Shown here piece by piece: positions 1 through 5,905 of a stretch of 10,343 nt of DNA. The first letter of the stretch is position 1; each line of letters starts with the position of its first letter. The stretch spans positions 23,755-34,097 of the forward strand of contig DKGY01000099.1 in NCBI GenBank assembly GCA_002453475.1, written 5' to 3'. Position numbers and translations under genes: made by a program. The stretch is from Clostridium sp. UBA6758. Its GTDB lineage: Bacteria > Bacillota > Clostridia > Clostridiales > Clostridiaceae. The notes beneath the pieces were generated by a model. The model worked only from the letters and a program-made list of their open reading frames with translations. It was not told the DNA's origin and made no database searches.

Positions 1-70
1 TATAATGAACATTTAACATTGAAAATAGAGCATTTCATAAAATGTTAAAAATCTTTCCTGATAAATCTCT

Positions 71-108
71 TTAAATAAGTTGTCCTTTTGTACTATAATA
101 TAGTACAA
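71..108 (+). promoter_or_regulatory. Promoter with palindromic operator upstream of the zinc-ribbon membrane protein gene
   Basis: A perfect inverted repeat occupies 88-108: arm TTGTACTATA (88-97), centre A (98), arm TATAGTACAA (99-108). A consensus -10 box TATAAT (94-99) lies inside it, with a weak -35 candidate TTAAAT at 71-76 and a 17-base spacer. Transcription would start near 106. No T-run follows, so it is not a terminator. A -10 box buried in a long dyad suggests a repressor operator. The binding protein is unknown. A second weak -10 (TATAAT 174-179) lies nearer the gene. Confidence 0.5.
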
Positions 109-200
109 GAGGTATGTAGAACTTATATATTAAAAACATATTTAAAATTTTATTGTTCCAGTAAATATTTAGTTATAATCATATTTTAAGAGGTGATCAA

Positions 201-623
201 ATGAATTTTTTCAATGAATCCTATGGAATTGACTTGTTTTCAATATTTCTTATTCTAGTATCATCTATATTAAATTTATTTTCTATTACTCGTCTTTTAG
301 CAGGAGTTATTATATTTTATGCACTATATAGAGTTTTCTCAAGAAATGTCGAAAAACGCGAGCAAGAACATAGAAGATTTTGTATGTATGCCAATAGAAT
401 TTTAAGTAAATTTAATAAGGCAATTCCTAGCAATCTCCCTGTGTTTCACTTTGGTGATTGTGCTCCTATTTTTAGTAATATCAAAAGATGGTTTAATGAA
501 AAGAAAAAATATAAAATAGTAAAATGTCCAAAATGTGGACAAAAACTTAGATTACCTAGAGGTAAAGGAAAAATAACTGTTACTTGTAAGCGATGTTTGC
601 ATGAGTTTAAAATGAAAAGTTAA
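201..623 (+). CDS. Small membrane protein with C-terminal zinc ribbon (hypothetical)
   Basis: I do not recognise a named family. The 140-residue protein has a hydrophobic N-terminal third, about residues 11-28 and 31-46, forming one hairpin or two membrane segments. A basic, charged stretch (47-72) and a linker follow. The C-terminal zinc ribbon has two Cys pairs, CPKCG (Cys109, Cys112) and CKRC (Cys129, Cys132), separated by the basic loop KLRLPRGKGK. The ribbon probably lies in the cytoplasm and could contact nucleic acid or protein, but this is inference. The start is supported by AGAGGTGAT at 189-197, close to the ATG. The gene stands alone: it is preceded by a palindromic promoter and closed by its own terminator, so it is probably monocistronic and separately regulated. 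Confidence 0.8.
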   Translation: MNFFNESYGIDLFSIFLILVSSILNLFSITRLLAGVIIFYALYRVFSRNVEKREQEHRRFCMYANRILSKFNKAIPSNLPVFHFGDCAPIFSNIKRWFNEKKKYKIVKCPKCGQKLRLPRGKGKITVTCKRCLHEFKMKS

Positions 624-643
624 AACTAAATACAATTATGTAG

Positions 644-677
644 ACTACTAGCATCATTATGTGCTGGTAGTTTTTTC
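644..677 (+). terminator. Rho-independent terminator after the zinc-ribbon gene
   Basis: The stem ACTACTAGCA (644-653) pairs with TGCTGGTAGT (662-671) with one G-U wobble across an 8-base loop, and runs straight into a T-run (671-676). It lies 20 bases after the stop codon and separates this gene from the symporter gene. Confidence 0.8.
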
Positions 678-736
678 TTATGCTTAAACTTCTATACATA
701 TATATTTAATTAAATTTAATTTTTTAACAAACCTTA

Positions 737-796
737 TTGATTTTTTTTGCAATTCCATATAATATATAAATAATACGCTAAATTATTCAGAATCTT
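737..796 (+). promoter_or_regulatory. Possible promoter and CodY-like box upstream of the AGCS gene
   Basis: A consensus -10 TATAAT (758-763) has a TTGATT candidate -35 (737-742), but the spacer is only 15 bases, so the pairing is uncertain. Just downstream, ATTATTCAGAATCTT (782-796) matches 11 of 15 positions of the CodY consensus AATTTTCWGAAAATT, and it overlaps a small dyad, GAATC-TT-GATTC (790-801). Repression of an amino-acid transporter by CodY would fit known biology, but four mismatches in AT-rich DNA is weak support. Confidence 0.25.
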
Positions 797-888
797 GATT
801 CCCTACTATCTTTACATTTCAAGAATTATCGTAATTTTTTATTACTTTTTAAATTAAATAAAAAATCAATTAGATAAGGAGATGAGTT

Positions 889-2352
889 ATGGATTTTTTA
901 ACTTCTATAAAAAACGTATTAATTGCTTTTATGAACTTTTTAGCTGATAAAGTTAATGTTATTAACACCCTTATGTGGTCTCGCGTACTTATTGTTTTGC
1001 TGATTGGAGTAGGTATCTACTTCTCATTTAGAACAAAATTTGTTCAATTTAGATTTTTCAAAGAAATGTTTAGACTTTTAATGCCTGATGATAAAAAGAA
1101 TAAAGATGGTGTTTCATCCTTTCAAGCCTTTTGTATAAGTACAGCTTCTAGAGTTGGTACTGGTAATATTGCTGGAGTTGCCATGGCTGTTGCCGCTGGT
1201 GGTCCTGGTTCAGTATTCTGGATGTGGCTTATTGCCTTAATTGGTGGTGCCTCTAGTTTTGTAGAAAGTACCCTTGCTCAAATTTATAAAACTAAAGACA
1301 AAGATGGAAACTTTTTAGGAGGACCTGCCTACTACATCGAAAGAGGACTTGGTAAGCGCTGGCTTGGTATAATTTTTGCTATCTTAACCACTTTATGCTT
1401 TGGACTAGTATTTAATGCAGCTCAATCTAATACAACAACTTTAGCCTTTACAAATGCCTTTGGTATTAACCCTGCGGTAATGGGTATAATTTTATCAGTT
1501 TTAACTGCCTTAGTAATTTTTGGTGGAGTTAAGAGAATTGCAAAGGTTTCAGAGGTTATAGTTCCAATATTTGCCACTGCATATATTTTAATTGCAATTA
1601 TAGTAATAGTACTTAATTTCAAAACTATTCCTAGTATATTTGTATTAATATTTGAAAATGCTTTTGGCATAAAAGAGTTTGCGGCTGGTGGCCTTGGATT
1701 CACTATAATGCAAGGTATTAAAAGAGGACTATTCTCTAATGAGGCCGGTATGGGTAGTGCTCCTAATGCAGCAGCTACAGCAACAGTTTCTCACCCTGTA
1801 AAGCAAGGACTTACTCAAACTCTAGGTGTTTTTACTGATACAATAGTAATTTGCACCTGTACAGCCTTTATTGTATTAATTTCTGGCGATTATGCCGGAA
1901 CTACTTTAACAGGTATTGAGCTTACTCAAACTGCACTTACCTCTCAAATTGGAGTAGTTGGAACTTATTTCTTAGCTATTTGTACTTTCTTATTTGCTTT
2001 TAGTTCTATAGTCGGTAACTATTACTATGGACAAACTAACATTGAATTTATAAGTAATAATAAAGCTATCCTTAATATATTTAGATCCTTTGTTGTTCTT
2101 ACTGTATTTCTTGGTTCCTTAGCTTCTATAGACTTTGTTTGGAATCTAGCTGATCTATTCATGGCTTTCATGGCAGTTATAAATCTAATAGCTATATTAT
2201 TCCTTGGAAAATATGCCTTTGCTGCTCTTGAAGACTACTCCCGTCAGAAAAAAGCTGGCAAAGATCCTATTTTTAAAGCATCAACAATTCCAGGACTTGA
2301 AAATACTGAGGCTTGGGAAGATAACAATGATCATACTGAAGAAATAGCTTAA
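889..2352 (+). CDS. Sodium:alanine (or glutamine) symporter, AGCS family
   Basis: This is an integral membrane carrier that imports alanine, or in some members glycine or glutamine, with sodium. Its 487 residues are typical for the family. Family hallmarks are present: RVGTGNIAGVAMAVAAGGPG (about 88-107), GGPAYYIERGLGKRW (about 144-158), GGVKRIAKVSEVIVP (about 212-226) and the strong signature GIKRGLFSNEAGMGSAPNAA (276-295). Hydrophobic segments run throughout, and the C-terminal tail is acidic and soluble. The start is fixed by AAGGAG (876-881), seven bases before ATG. It forms a single-gene unit, with a terminator before it and a long shared terminator after it. Substrate choice between alanine and glutamine (AlsT-like) cannot be read from sequence alone. 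No broken or missing segment is visible. Confidence 0.95.
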   Translation: MDFLTSIKNVLIAFMNFLADKVNVINTLMWSRVLIVLLIGVGIYFSFRTKFVQFRFFKEMFRLLMPDDKKNKDGVSSFQAFCISTASRVGTGNIAGVAMAVAAGGPGSVFWMWLIALIGGASSFVESTLAQIYKTKDKDGNFLGGPAYYIERGLGKRWLGIIFAILTTLCFGLVFNAAQSNTTTLAFTNAFGINPAVMGIILSVLTALVIFGGVKRIAKVSEVIVPIFATAYILIAIIVIVLNFKTIPSIFVLIFENAFGIKEFAAGGLGFTIMQGIKRGLFSNEAGMGSAPNAAATATVSHPVKQGLTQTLGVFTDTIVICTCTAFIVLISGDYAGTTLTGIELTQTALTSQIGVVGTYFLAICTFLFAFSSIVGNYYYGQTNIEFISNNKAILNIFRSFVVLTVFLGSLASIDFVWNLADLFMAFMAVINLIAILFLGKYAFAALEDYSRQKKAGKDPIFKASTIPGLENTEAWEDNNDHTEEIA

Positions 2353-2389
2353 TATAAATTTAATATATTCTTTAATTAGAAAAAATTAA

Positions 2390-2440
2390 ACCTTGATAGT
2401 TCTTTTAAGGGAATTTAAAAGAATTATCAAGGTATTTTTA
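2390..2440. terminator. Bidirectional terminator between the convergent AGCS and folT genes
   Basis: A 19-bp stem has its left arm at 2390-2408 and its right arm at 2415-2433, with one G-U wobble and a six-base loop. On the plus strand it is followed by ATTTTTAT. On the minus strand it is followed by a T-rich run, the complement of 2377-2389. It ends within a few bases of the folT stop codon, so one hairpin serves both genes. Confidence 0.85.
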
Positions 2441-2444
2441 TATA

Positions 2445-3011
2445 TTATTTAAAACTTGGAACTCTTATTGTCTTTTCAGCTGTCTTTAGTACACTATATA
2501 AAACTATAGTTTCTATAGGTAACAGAATAAGACTTTTTACTATACGTACTGAGTAGGCTACAAATATTCCTTTTCCATACATAATGGATAACCATATTGG
2601 TGTAAGTACTAGATTTATTATAATCATTATTACTAATCTAGTAATAAAAATTCGCTTTATACTTACAGGCTTTTTATATAATATTAACCCTGTTATAAAA
2701 CCACCTAAGAATTCATTGAATGTAAATCCAATAAAAAACGGACCATTAGGACGTATCATATACTTAATTACATCCGTAACTATTCCTACAAATCCAGTAG
2801 CAACAGGTCCATAAAGTAAAGCACTTATACCTACTGCAATAAAGGAAAATCCAATCTTAAGAGTAGGACTTAATTGAATAGATAATGATCCAAGAATAAT
2901 GTTAAGGGCTGCAATCAATGCTAGTCCAGTTAGTGATGAAGTCTTTTTTAAATGTGCTGAGGACTCCTTTAACAAACTCAGCATTCCATCTTTTTTTTCT
3001 GAAAAAATCAT
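2445..3011 (-). CDS. folT: Folate ECF transporter S component FolT
   Basis: This is the substrate-binding membrane subunit that captures folate for an energy-coupling factor (ECF) transporter. The 188 residues have a short charged N-terminus, then about six membrane segments. Family landmarks are GLALIAALNIILGSLSIQL (29-47), IGFSFIAVGISALLYGPV (53-70), the GIVTDVIKYMIRPNGPFFIGFT stretch (76-97) and TPIWLSIMYGKG (137-148). The start at 3011 has AAGGAGG (3018-3024) six bases upstream. An earlier in-frame ATG at 3173 would read 54 codons through the riboswitch and is rejected. No ECF A or T subunit lies nearby, so this is probably a group II S component that uses a shared module encoded elsewhere. 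The THF riboswitch directly upstream independently supports the folate assignment. Confidence 0.92.
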   Translation of the reverse strand: MIFSEKKDGMLSLLKESSAHLKKTSSLTGLALIAALNIILGSLSIQLSPTLKIGFSFIAVGISALLYGPVATGFVGIVTDVIKYMIRPNGPFFIGFTFNEFLGGFITGLILYKKPVSIKRIFITRLVIMIIINLVLTPIWLSIMYGKGIFVAYSVRIVKSLILLPIETIVLYSVLKTAEKTIRVPSFK

Positions 3012-3017
3012 AAAAAA

Positions 3018-3168
3018 CCTCCTTTTTATAATAGCTACATAAAAAAGGAGAAATCCTATTAATATGTAGCAGTGGGAATCGAAGTAAGTATCGCAAGTTT
3101 CCTTTTCGTCTGTTGACAATTCCCTGTTCACCCAGCACTTAACGCACAAACTTCTAATCTGCCTCATA
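3018..3168 (-). promoter_or_regulatory. Tetrahydrofolate (THF) riboswitch with ribosome-binding-site sequestering platform
   Basis: Read on the minus strand, the known THF aptamer layout can be paired. P1 is TATGAGGCAG (3168-3159) with CTGCTACATA (3072-3063), one mismatch and one wobble. P2 is GAAGT (3154-3150) with ACTTC (3085-3081), plus GT/AC beyond a UU/UU internal loop. The conserved GCGTTAAGTG is at 3145-3136. P3 is a short CTG/CAG stem (3135-3133, 3112-3110). P4 is AAG-GAAA-CTT (3104-3095). The long-range pseudoknot pairs GGGAAT (3124-3119) with ATTCCC (3079-3074). Downstream, CTCCTTTTTTAT (3050-3039) can pair with ATAAAAAGGAG (3029-3019), covering the folT ribosome binding site. GCTACATA (3070-3063), the 3' side of P1, can instead pair with TATGTAGC (3041-3034) and open that hairpin. 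A TATACT -10 candidate at 3179-3174 would start RNA close to P1. Known family behaviour and this layout suggest THF turns translation off. Confidence 0.92.
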
Positions 3169-3281
3169 GTCATAGTATATCATACTTAAATTCTTTTTCA
3201 CATATATAAATCAAATTAATATATACAAATATACAAATATTATCCATATAAATATATAGTTCTAACTTTAACTACTAACCT

Positions 3282-3307
3282 AAATAAAGCCGAGATTAAC
3301 TCTCGGC
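3282..3307 (-). terminator. Terminator of the 47-codon gene, with its stop codon in the loop
   Basis: On the minus strand the stem GCCGAGA (3307-3301) pairs perfectly with TCTCGGC (3295-3289) around the loop GTTAA (3300-3296), followed by TTTATTTA (3288-3281). The TAA stop of the small gene is inside the loop. The plus-strand T-run (acttttg) is weaker, so the minus direction is preferred. Confidence 0.8.
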
Positions 3308-3439
3308 ACTTTTGTTCTCATAAGCTATTAAAACTATTTTACTACTTTCATCCTTTGACATACTTTGTTCAAGATTAGTTAGCATTTGTCTTTCTTCATC
3401 TGTTACATTTGCAAATTTATATTCATTAAATGATTGCAT
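3296..3439 (-). CDS. 47-residue conserved-looking small protein (hypothetical)
   Basis: This short gene starts at ATG 3439 and stops at TAA 3298-3296. It is supported by a near-perfect ribosome binding site, AGGAGGTGATAT (3452-3441), directly before the ATG, and by a terminator that begins within its last codons. The protein starts MQSFNEYKFANVTDEE, has a charged helical middle (ERQMLTNLEQSMSKDE), then a hydrophobic strand KIVLIAYE, and ends ENKSAES. It has no signal peptide, membrane segment or cysteines, so it is probably a small cytosolic protein. I do not recognise the family and assign no function. It is divergent from the tRNA-Gln gene and upstream of folT in the same direction. The terminator separates it from the riboswitch, so it should not be co-transcribed with folT. 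Confidence 0.75.
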   Translation of the reverse strand: MQSFNEYKFANVTDEERQMLTNLEQSMSKDESSKIVLIAYENKSAES

Positions 3440-3472
3440 AATATCACCTCCTGTGCAGATAGTATTAGCATT

Positions 3473-3500
3473 TGTATAAGAAATATGTGTACCTTGTTTA
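3473..3500 (-). promoter_or_regulatory. Candidate promoter of the 47-codon gene
   Basis: On the minus strand TAAACA (3500-3495) and TATACA (3478-3473) are separated by 16 bases, and transcription would start near 3466, just ahead of the ribosome binding site. The match is moderate. Confidence 0.35.
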
Positions 3501-3580
3501 ACATTTTCTATAATTAAATTAAGTTCTATTGGTAATTGTAATACTTTTCTATAACTGTTTTATTTTTTGAAATTTAATAC

Positions 3581-3586
3581 TATAAT
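3581..3586 (+). promoter_or_regulatory. Candidate -10 box for the tRNA-Gln gene
   Basis: TATAAT lies 46 bases before the mature tRNA 5' end, giving a leader of about 40 bases. No good -35 sits at the right distance (TTTTAT at 3558-3563 is poor), so the call rests mainly on the -10 and position. Confidence 0.35.
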
Positions 3587-3632
3587 AATCTTGTATTTAA
3601 TGAGAACTTTATTCCCAACTAAGTTATTTTAT

Positions 3633-3706
3633 AGGGGTATCGCCAAGCGGTAAGGCACTGGACTCTGACTCCTGAATCGTAGGTTCGAATCCTACTACCC
3701 CTGCCA
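3633..3706 (+). tRNA. tRNA-Gln, anticodon CUG, with encoded CCA
   Basis: The acceptor stem AGGGGTA (3633-3639) pairs perfectly with TACCCCT (3696-3702), followed by discriminator G and CCA (3704-3706). The D arm is GCC/GGC with a GG-containing loop. The anticodon loop CTCTGAC (3663-3669) carries CTG (3665-3667), which reads CAG glutamine codons. The T arm is GTAGG-TTCGAAT-CCTAC (3679-3695). The anticodon stem CTGGA (3658-3662) and TCCTG (3670-3674) has a T-T mismatch at the second pair (3659 with 3673), which is unusual. It stands alone rather than in a tRNA cluster. No clear terminator follows. Confidence 0.95.
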
Positions 3707-3811
3707 CTAAAATTTTAATTTATTTATTTAACCTCCATTTTTTCTTTAGTATTCACACTAATATCAATTTATAATATATTAACTATATATCAATAATAGG
3801 ATAGATATAAA

Positions 3812-4738
3812 ATGCCAACTGAATTATTTACACCAATATATCTAAATCAAGATGCAATTCAAGATCTATCCTCAATATTAATTGATGGATATTTTGAAAG
3901 TATTACCATCAAACAAATTAGCGACAATACTGTTACTGGAAGATATCAAAATAATAATAAAAGTCAATGTACTAATGACTATAAGAATACCAAAGGTGAT
4001 AAAGATGATAACACTGTTATAGGAAATAGCTGCTACAATTATGGGGATATTTGCAGGTATTTAGAGGGTAGAAATTTTGATAGGAATGATATAACTCTAA
4101 AAAGAGTATATGCTTCCTTTAGCATTTATAATAATTTAAGAAATAAAATGAATAGTCTAGGACTAATAAAGTATATTAATGATTCTAATCCTTTAATTAG
4201 TAATGTTTATCCTGGAGATTATGTAGATATAACAGGATGTTTAGAAGTAAATACTATTTCTAACTGCATAGATAACTGTATACTTATATTAAATAATTAT
4301 GGAACATCAAATTTGGATAAGCTATTCGATAATAAACATATAGGACCTTTATCTTATACAATAATATGTGAATTACTTAAAACTATACAGAAAGAATTAA
4401 ATAAAGGATCTACCTTTGATATAACAATTAATAGCTTAGGAGTTACTTGTATTTTACCTATAAACTCCACATATATATCAAAATATTCTTATATATACGA
4501 TGATGCCTCTTGTGATTGTTGTATTCTTGGTAAAGTATCTAATGTTGCTTATACTCCTACTGAAAGTATCGGAATGCTTAGAAAAACAGGATTAGATTCC
4601 TATTATACAAAGCTTCTTAATTCATTTATTCCATATTTTCAGGTCTTAAATGATAATGGTTTTTTAATTCCCGGGGAATTTATAACTAGTTTCAATGGTC
4701 CTGCTCTCGAAATCATTCCATTAGGTATTTGTATGTAA
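3812..4738 (+). CDS. Orphan 308-residue protein, DUF6414-like (function unknown)
   Basis: I do not know a function. The N-terminus PIYLNQDAIQDLSSILIDGY (8-27), the later YPGDYVDITGCLE (about 132-144) and the end GPALEIIPLGICM recall DUF6414-type proteins, but this is from memory and tentative. After the N-terminal segment comes a low-complexity, polar linker rich in Asn, Lys and Asp (about 43-68). A predicted mixed alpha/beta body follows. No signal peptide or membrane segment is evident. Cysteines are frequent for a cytosolic protein, including CDCC near 233-236, without a clean metal-binding spacing. The ribosome binding site is weak (AGGAT, 3798-3802, nine bases before ATG). It follows tRNA-Gln in the same orientation and has no operon partner. 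Its Asn-, Ile- and Tyr-rich composition and weak translation signal differ from its neighbours, so transfer is possible. Confidence 0.8.
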   Translation: MPTELFTPIYLNQDAIQDLSSILIDGYFESITIKQISDNTVTGRYQNNNKSQCTNDYKNTKGDKDDNTVIGNSCYNYGDICRYLEGRNFDRNDITLKRVYASFSIYNNLRNKMNSLGLIKYINDSNPLISNVYPGDYVDITGCLEVNTISNCIDNCILILNNYGTSNLDKLFDNKHIGPLSYTIICELLKTIQKELNKGSTFDITINSLGVTCILPINSTYISKYSYIYDDASCDCCILGKVSNVAYTPTESIGMLRKTGLDSYYTKLLNSFIPYFQVLNDNGFLIPGEFITSFNGPALEIIPLGICM

Positions 4739-4889
4739 AAGTGTGATATTAATATAAATAGAGTTCTTAATGTTTTGATAATATTAACAAATTTTCTTAG
4801 ACTCTTGATCCTTGAAGATTGTTGTCTTTTATAACAAATATAATAGTATTTCACGCTATACATAATTATTGTATAAATTCTACTAAAAT

Positions 4890-4920
4890 AAAATCTCATG
4901 TATATATACATGAGATTTTT
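4890..4920. terminator. Perfect-palindrome bidirectional terminator
   Basis: Bases 4890-4919 form a perfect 30-base palindrome (arm AAAATCTCATGTA, TATA at the centre). Reading plus, it ends in TTTTT. Reading minus, it ends in TTTTATTTTAG. It lies 11 bases after the degV-family stop codon on the minus strand and 151 bases after the 308-codon gene on the plus strand, so it can end both transcripts. Confidence 0.85.
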
Positions 4921-4930
4921 GCATTAAATA

Positions 4931-5785
4931 CTATTTATTTTTTATAAAAAATATGGCTAAAGCACCTGCACCTGAATGTGTCCCTACTGCTGTTCCAATT
5001 TCATTAATAAGTATTTTATTTATACCTAGTTCAGTTTCCATTAACTTTGCTGTTTGGATGGCAGCTTCAAAATTATTTGCATGGGAGACAACTATTTGAT
5101 ATTTAGGATCTAGCTCTCTAGTTTTCATTATGTCTATTACATGCTTTAAAGCCTTATTCATTCCTCTTGCCTTTCCATAAGGTTCAAGCGCTCCATCTAT
5201 CACTGTTATAATTGGTTTAATGCCAAGAACATGACTTACAATAGCTTTTCCTGAAGATATTCTTCCTCCCCGCTTTAGCATGTCTACTGTTTCCATTACA
5301 ATTAAAGTTTCTAATCTTCTTACTAAATCATTTATTTCATATAATATTTTCTCAACTGTATAGCCCTTATCTCTCATTTCTGCTGCTGCAGTGGCTAAGC
5401 ATCCAAAACCTCCAGACGCTACAAGAGTATCTACAATGAAAATATTTTCGCTTGCCTCTTCTAAATGCATCTTTGCTATATTAGCAGAACTATTTGTACC
5501 AGATAACTTTCCAGAACAAGTAAGACAAATAACTTTATTTCCCCATTCTAATTCTTTCTTAAAAAACTTTTCAAACTCATAAGGAGTAACTTGTGAAGTT
5601 TTAACTGTAGTGTCCTTATGTTTTATAGCTTCATAAAATTCCTTATTTGATAAATCTATCTTATCCTTATATACATGTCCATTTAAATCAACCAACAATG
5701 GTAGAAATTCTATATTTCTTTCTCTCATAAATTCTACAGTTAGATCTACAGAACTATCGCATACTATTGTTATATTATTTTTCAT
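4931..5785 (-). CDS. DegV family fatty-acid-binding protein (FakB-like)
   Basis: DegV proteins bind a fatty acid. The FakB members present it to the kinase FakA so that exogenous fatty acid enters phospholipid synthesis, in the cytosol. The 284-residue length is normal. Family motifs in order are DSSVDL (10-15), TSQVTP (63-68), CSGKLSGT (90-97), the LKRGGRIS stretch (170-177), GIKPIITVIDGALEPYGKAR (188-207) and GTHSGAGALA near the end (268-277). The start at 5785 has a strong AGGAGGGGG (5799-5791). It lies 120 bases downstream of the MocR-type gene on the same strand but has its own promoter, so it is probably transcribed separately, with some read-through possible because no clear terminator lies between them. 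No fakA is in the window. The fatty acid preference cannot be read from the sequence. Confidence 0.92.
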   Translation of the reverse strand: MKNNITIVCDSSVDLTVEFMRERNIEFLPLLVDLNGHVYKDKIDLSNKEFYEAIKHKDTTVKTSQVTPYEFEKFFKKELEWGNKVICLTCSGKLSGTNSSANIAKMHLEEASENIFIVDTLVASGGFGCLATAAAEMRDKGYTVEKILYEINDLVRRLETLIVMETVDMLKRGGRISSGKAIVSHVLGIKPIITVIDGALEPYGKARGMNKALKHVIDIMKTRELDPKYQIVVSHANNFEAAIQTAKLMETELGINKILINEIGTAVGTHSGAGALAIFFIKNK

Positions 5786-5830
5786 GCTATCCCCCTCCTG
5801 AATGCACTTTAATAATAAAAGTGTATTCGG

Positions 5831-5859
5831 ATTATATCATCTATTTTATCCTAATACAA
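5831..5859 (-). promoter_or_regulatory. Promoter of the DegV-family gene
   Basis: On the minus strand TTGTAT (5859-5854), a 17-base spacer and TATAAT (5836-5831) form a good vegetative promoter with an extended -10 (TGA before TATAAT). Transcription should start near 5824. The first transcribed bases form an inverted repeat, CACTTT/AAAGTG (5823-5805), which could be an operator or a 5' mRNA hairpin. Confidence 0.65.
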
Positions 5860-5905
5860 CAAAAATATTTAAAACTTATGAACATAATTATCATGTAATT
5901 TATGG

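Noticed and set aside
12..49. Inverted repeat TTTAACATT ... AATGTTAAA with a 20-base loop
   Set aside because: It is very AT-rich with a long loop, no T-run and no nearby start. It could be chance, or part of an element to the left of the window.
88..108. The 21-base dyad as a terminator
   Set aside because: No T-run follows on either strand, and it contains a consensus -10 box.
1422..1703. Minus-strand open frame inside the AGCS gene
   Set aside because: A shadow frame of a clearly conserved transporter, with no ribosome binding site. The same applies to frames at 2584-2814, 2902-3138, 4639-4911, 5391-5582, 5802-6002, 7735-8025, 8492-8689 and 8652-8843.
3012..3173. An in-frame N-terminal extension of FolT starting at ATG 3173
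   Set aside because: It has no ribosome binding site, translates the riboswitch, and the strong AAGGAGG before 3011 marks the real start. Residues upstream do not resemble FolT.
3633..3706. tRNA-Gln as an attachment site of an integrated element
   Set aside because: No repeat of the tRNA 3' end, integrase or phage gene is visible in the window.
5860..5905. A terminator between the MocR-type gene and the DegV-family gene
   Set aside because: Only a weak five-pair stem (around ACATG/TATGT) is present, with no adjacent T-run.
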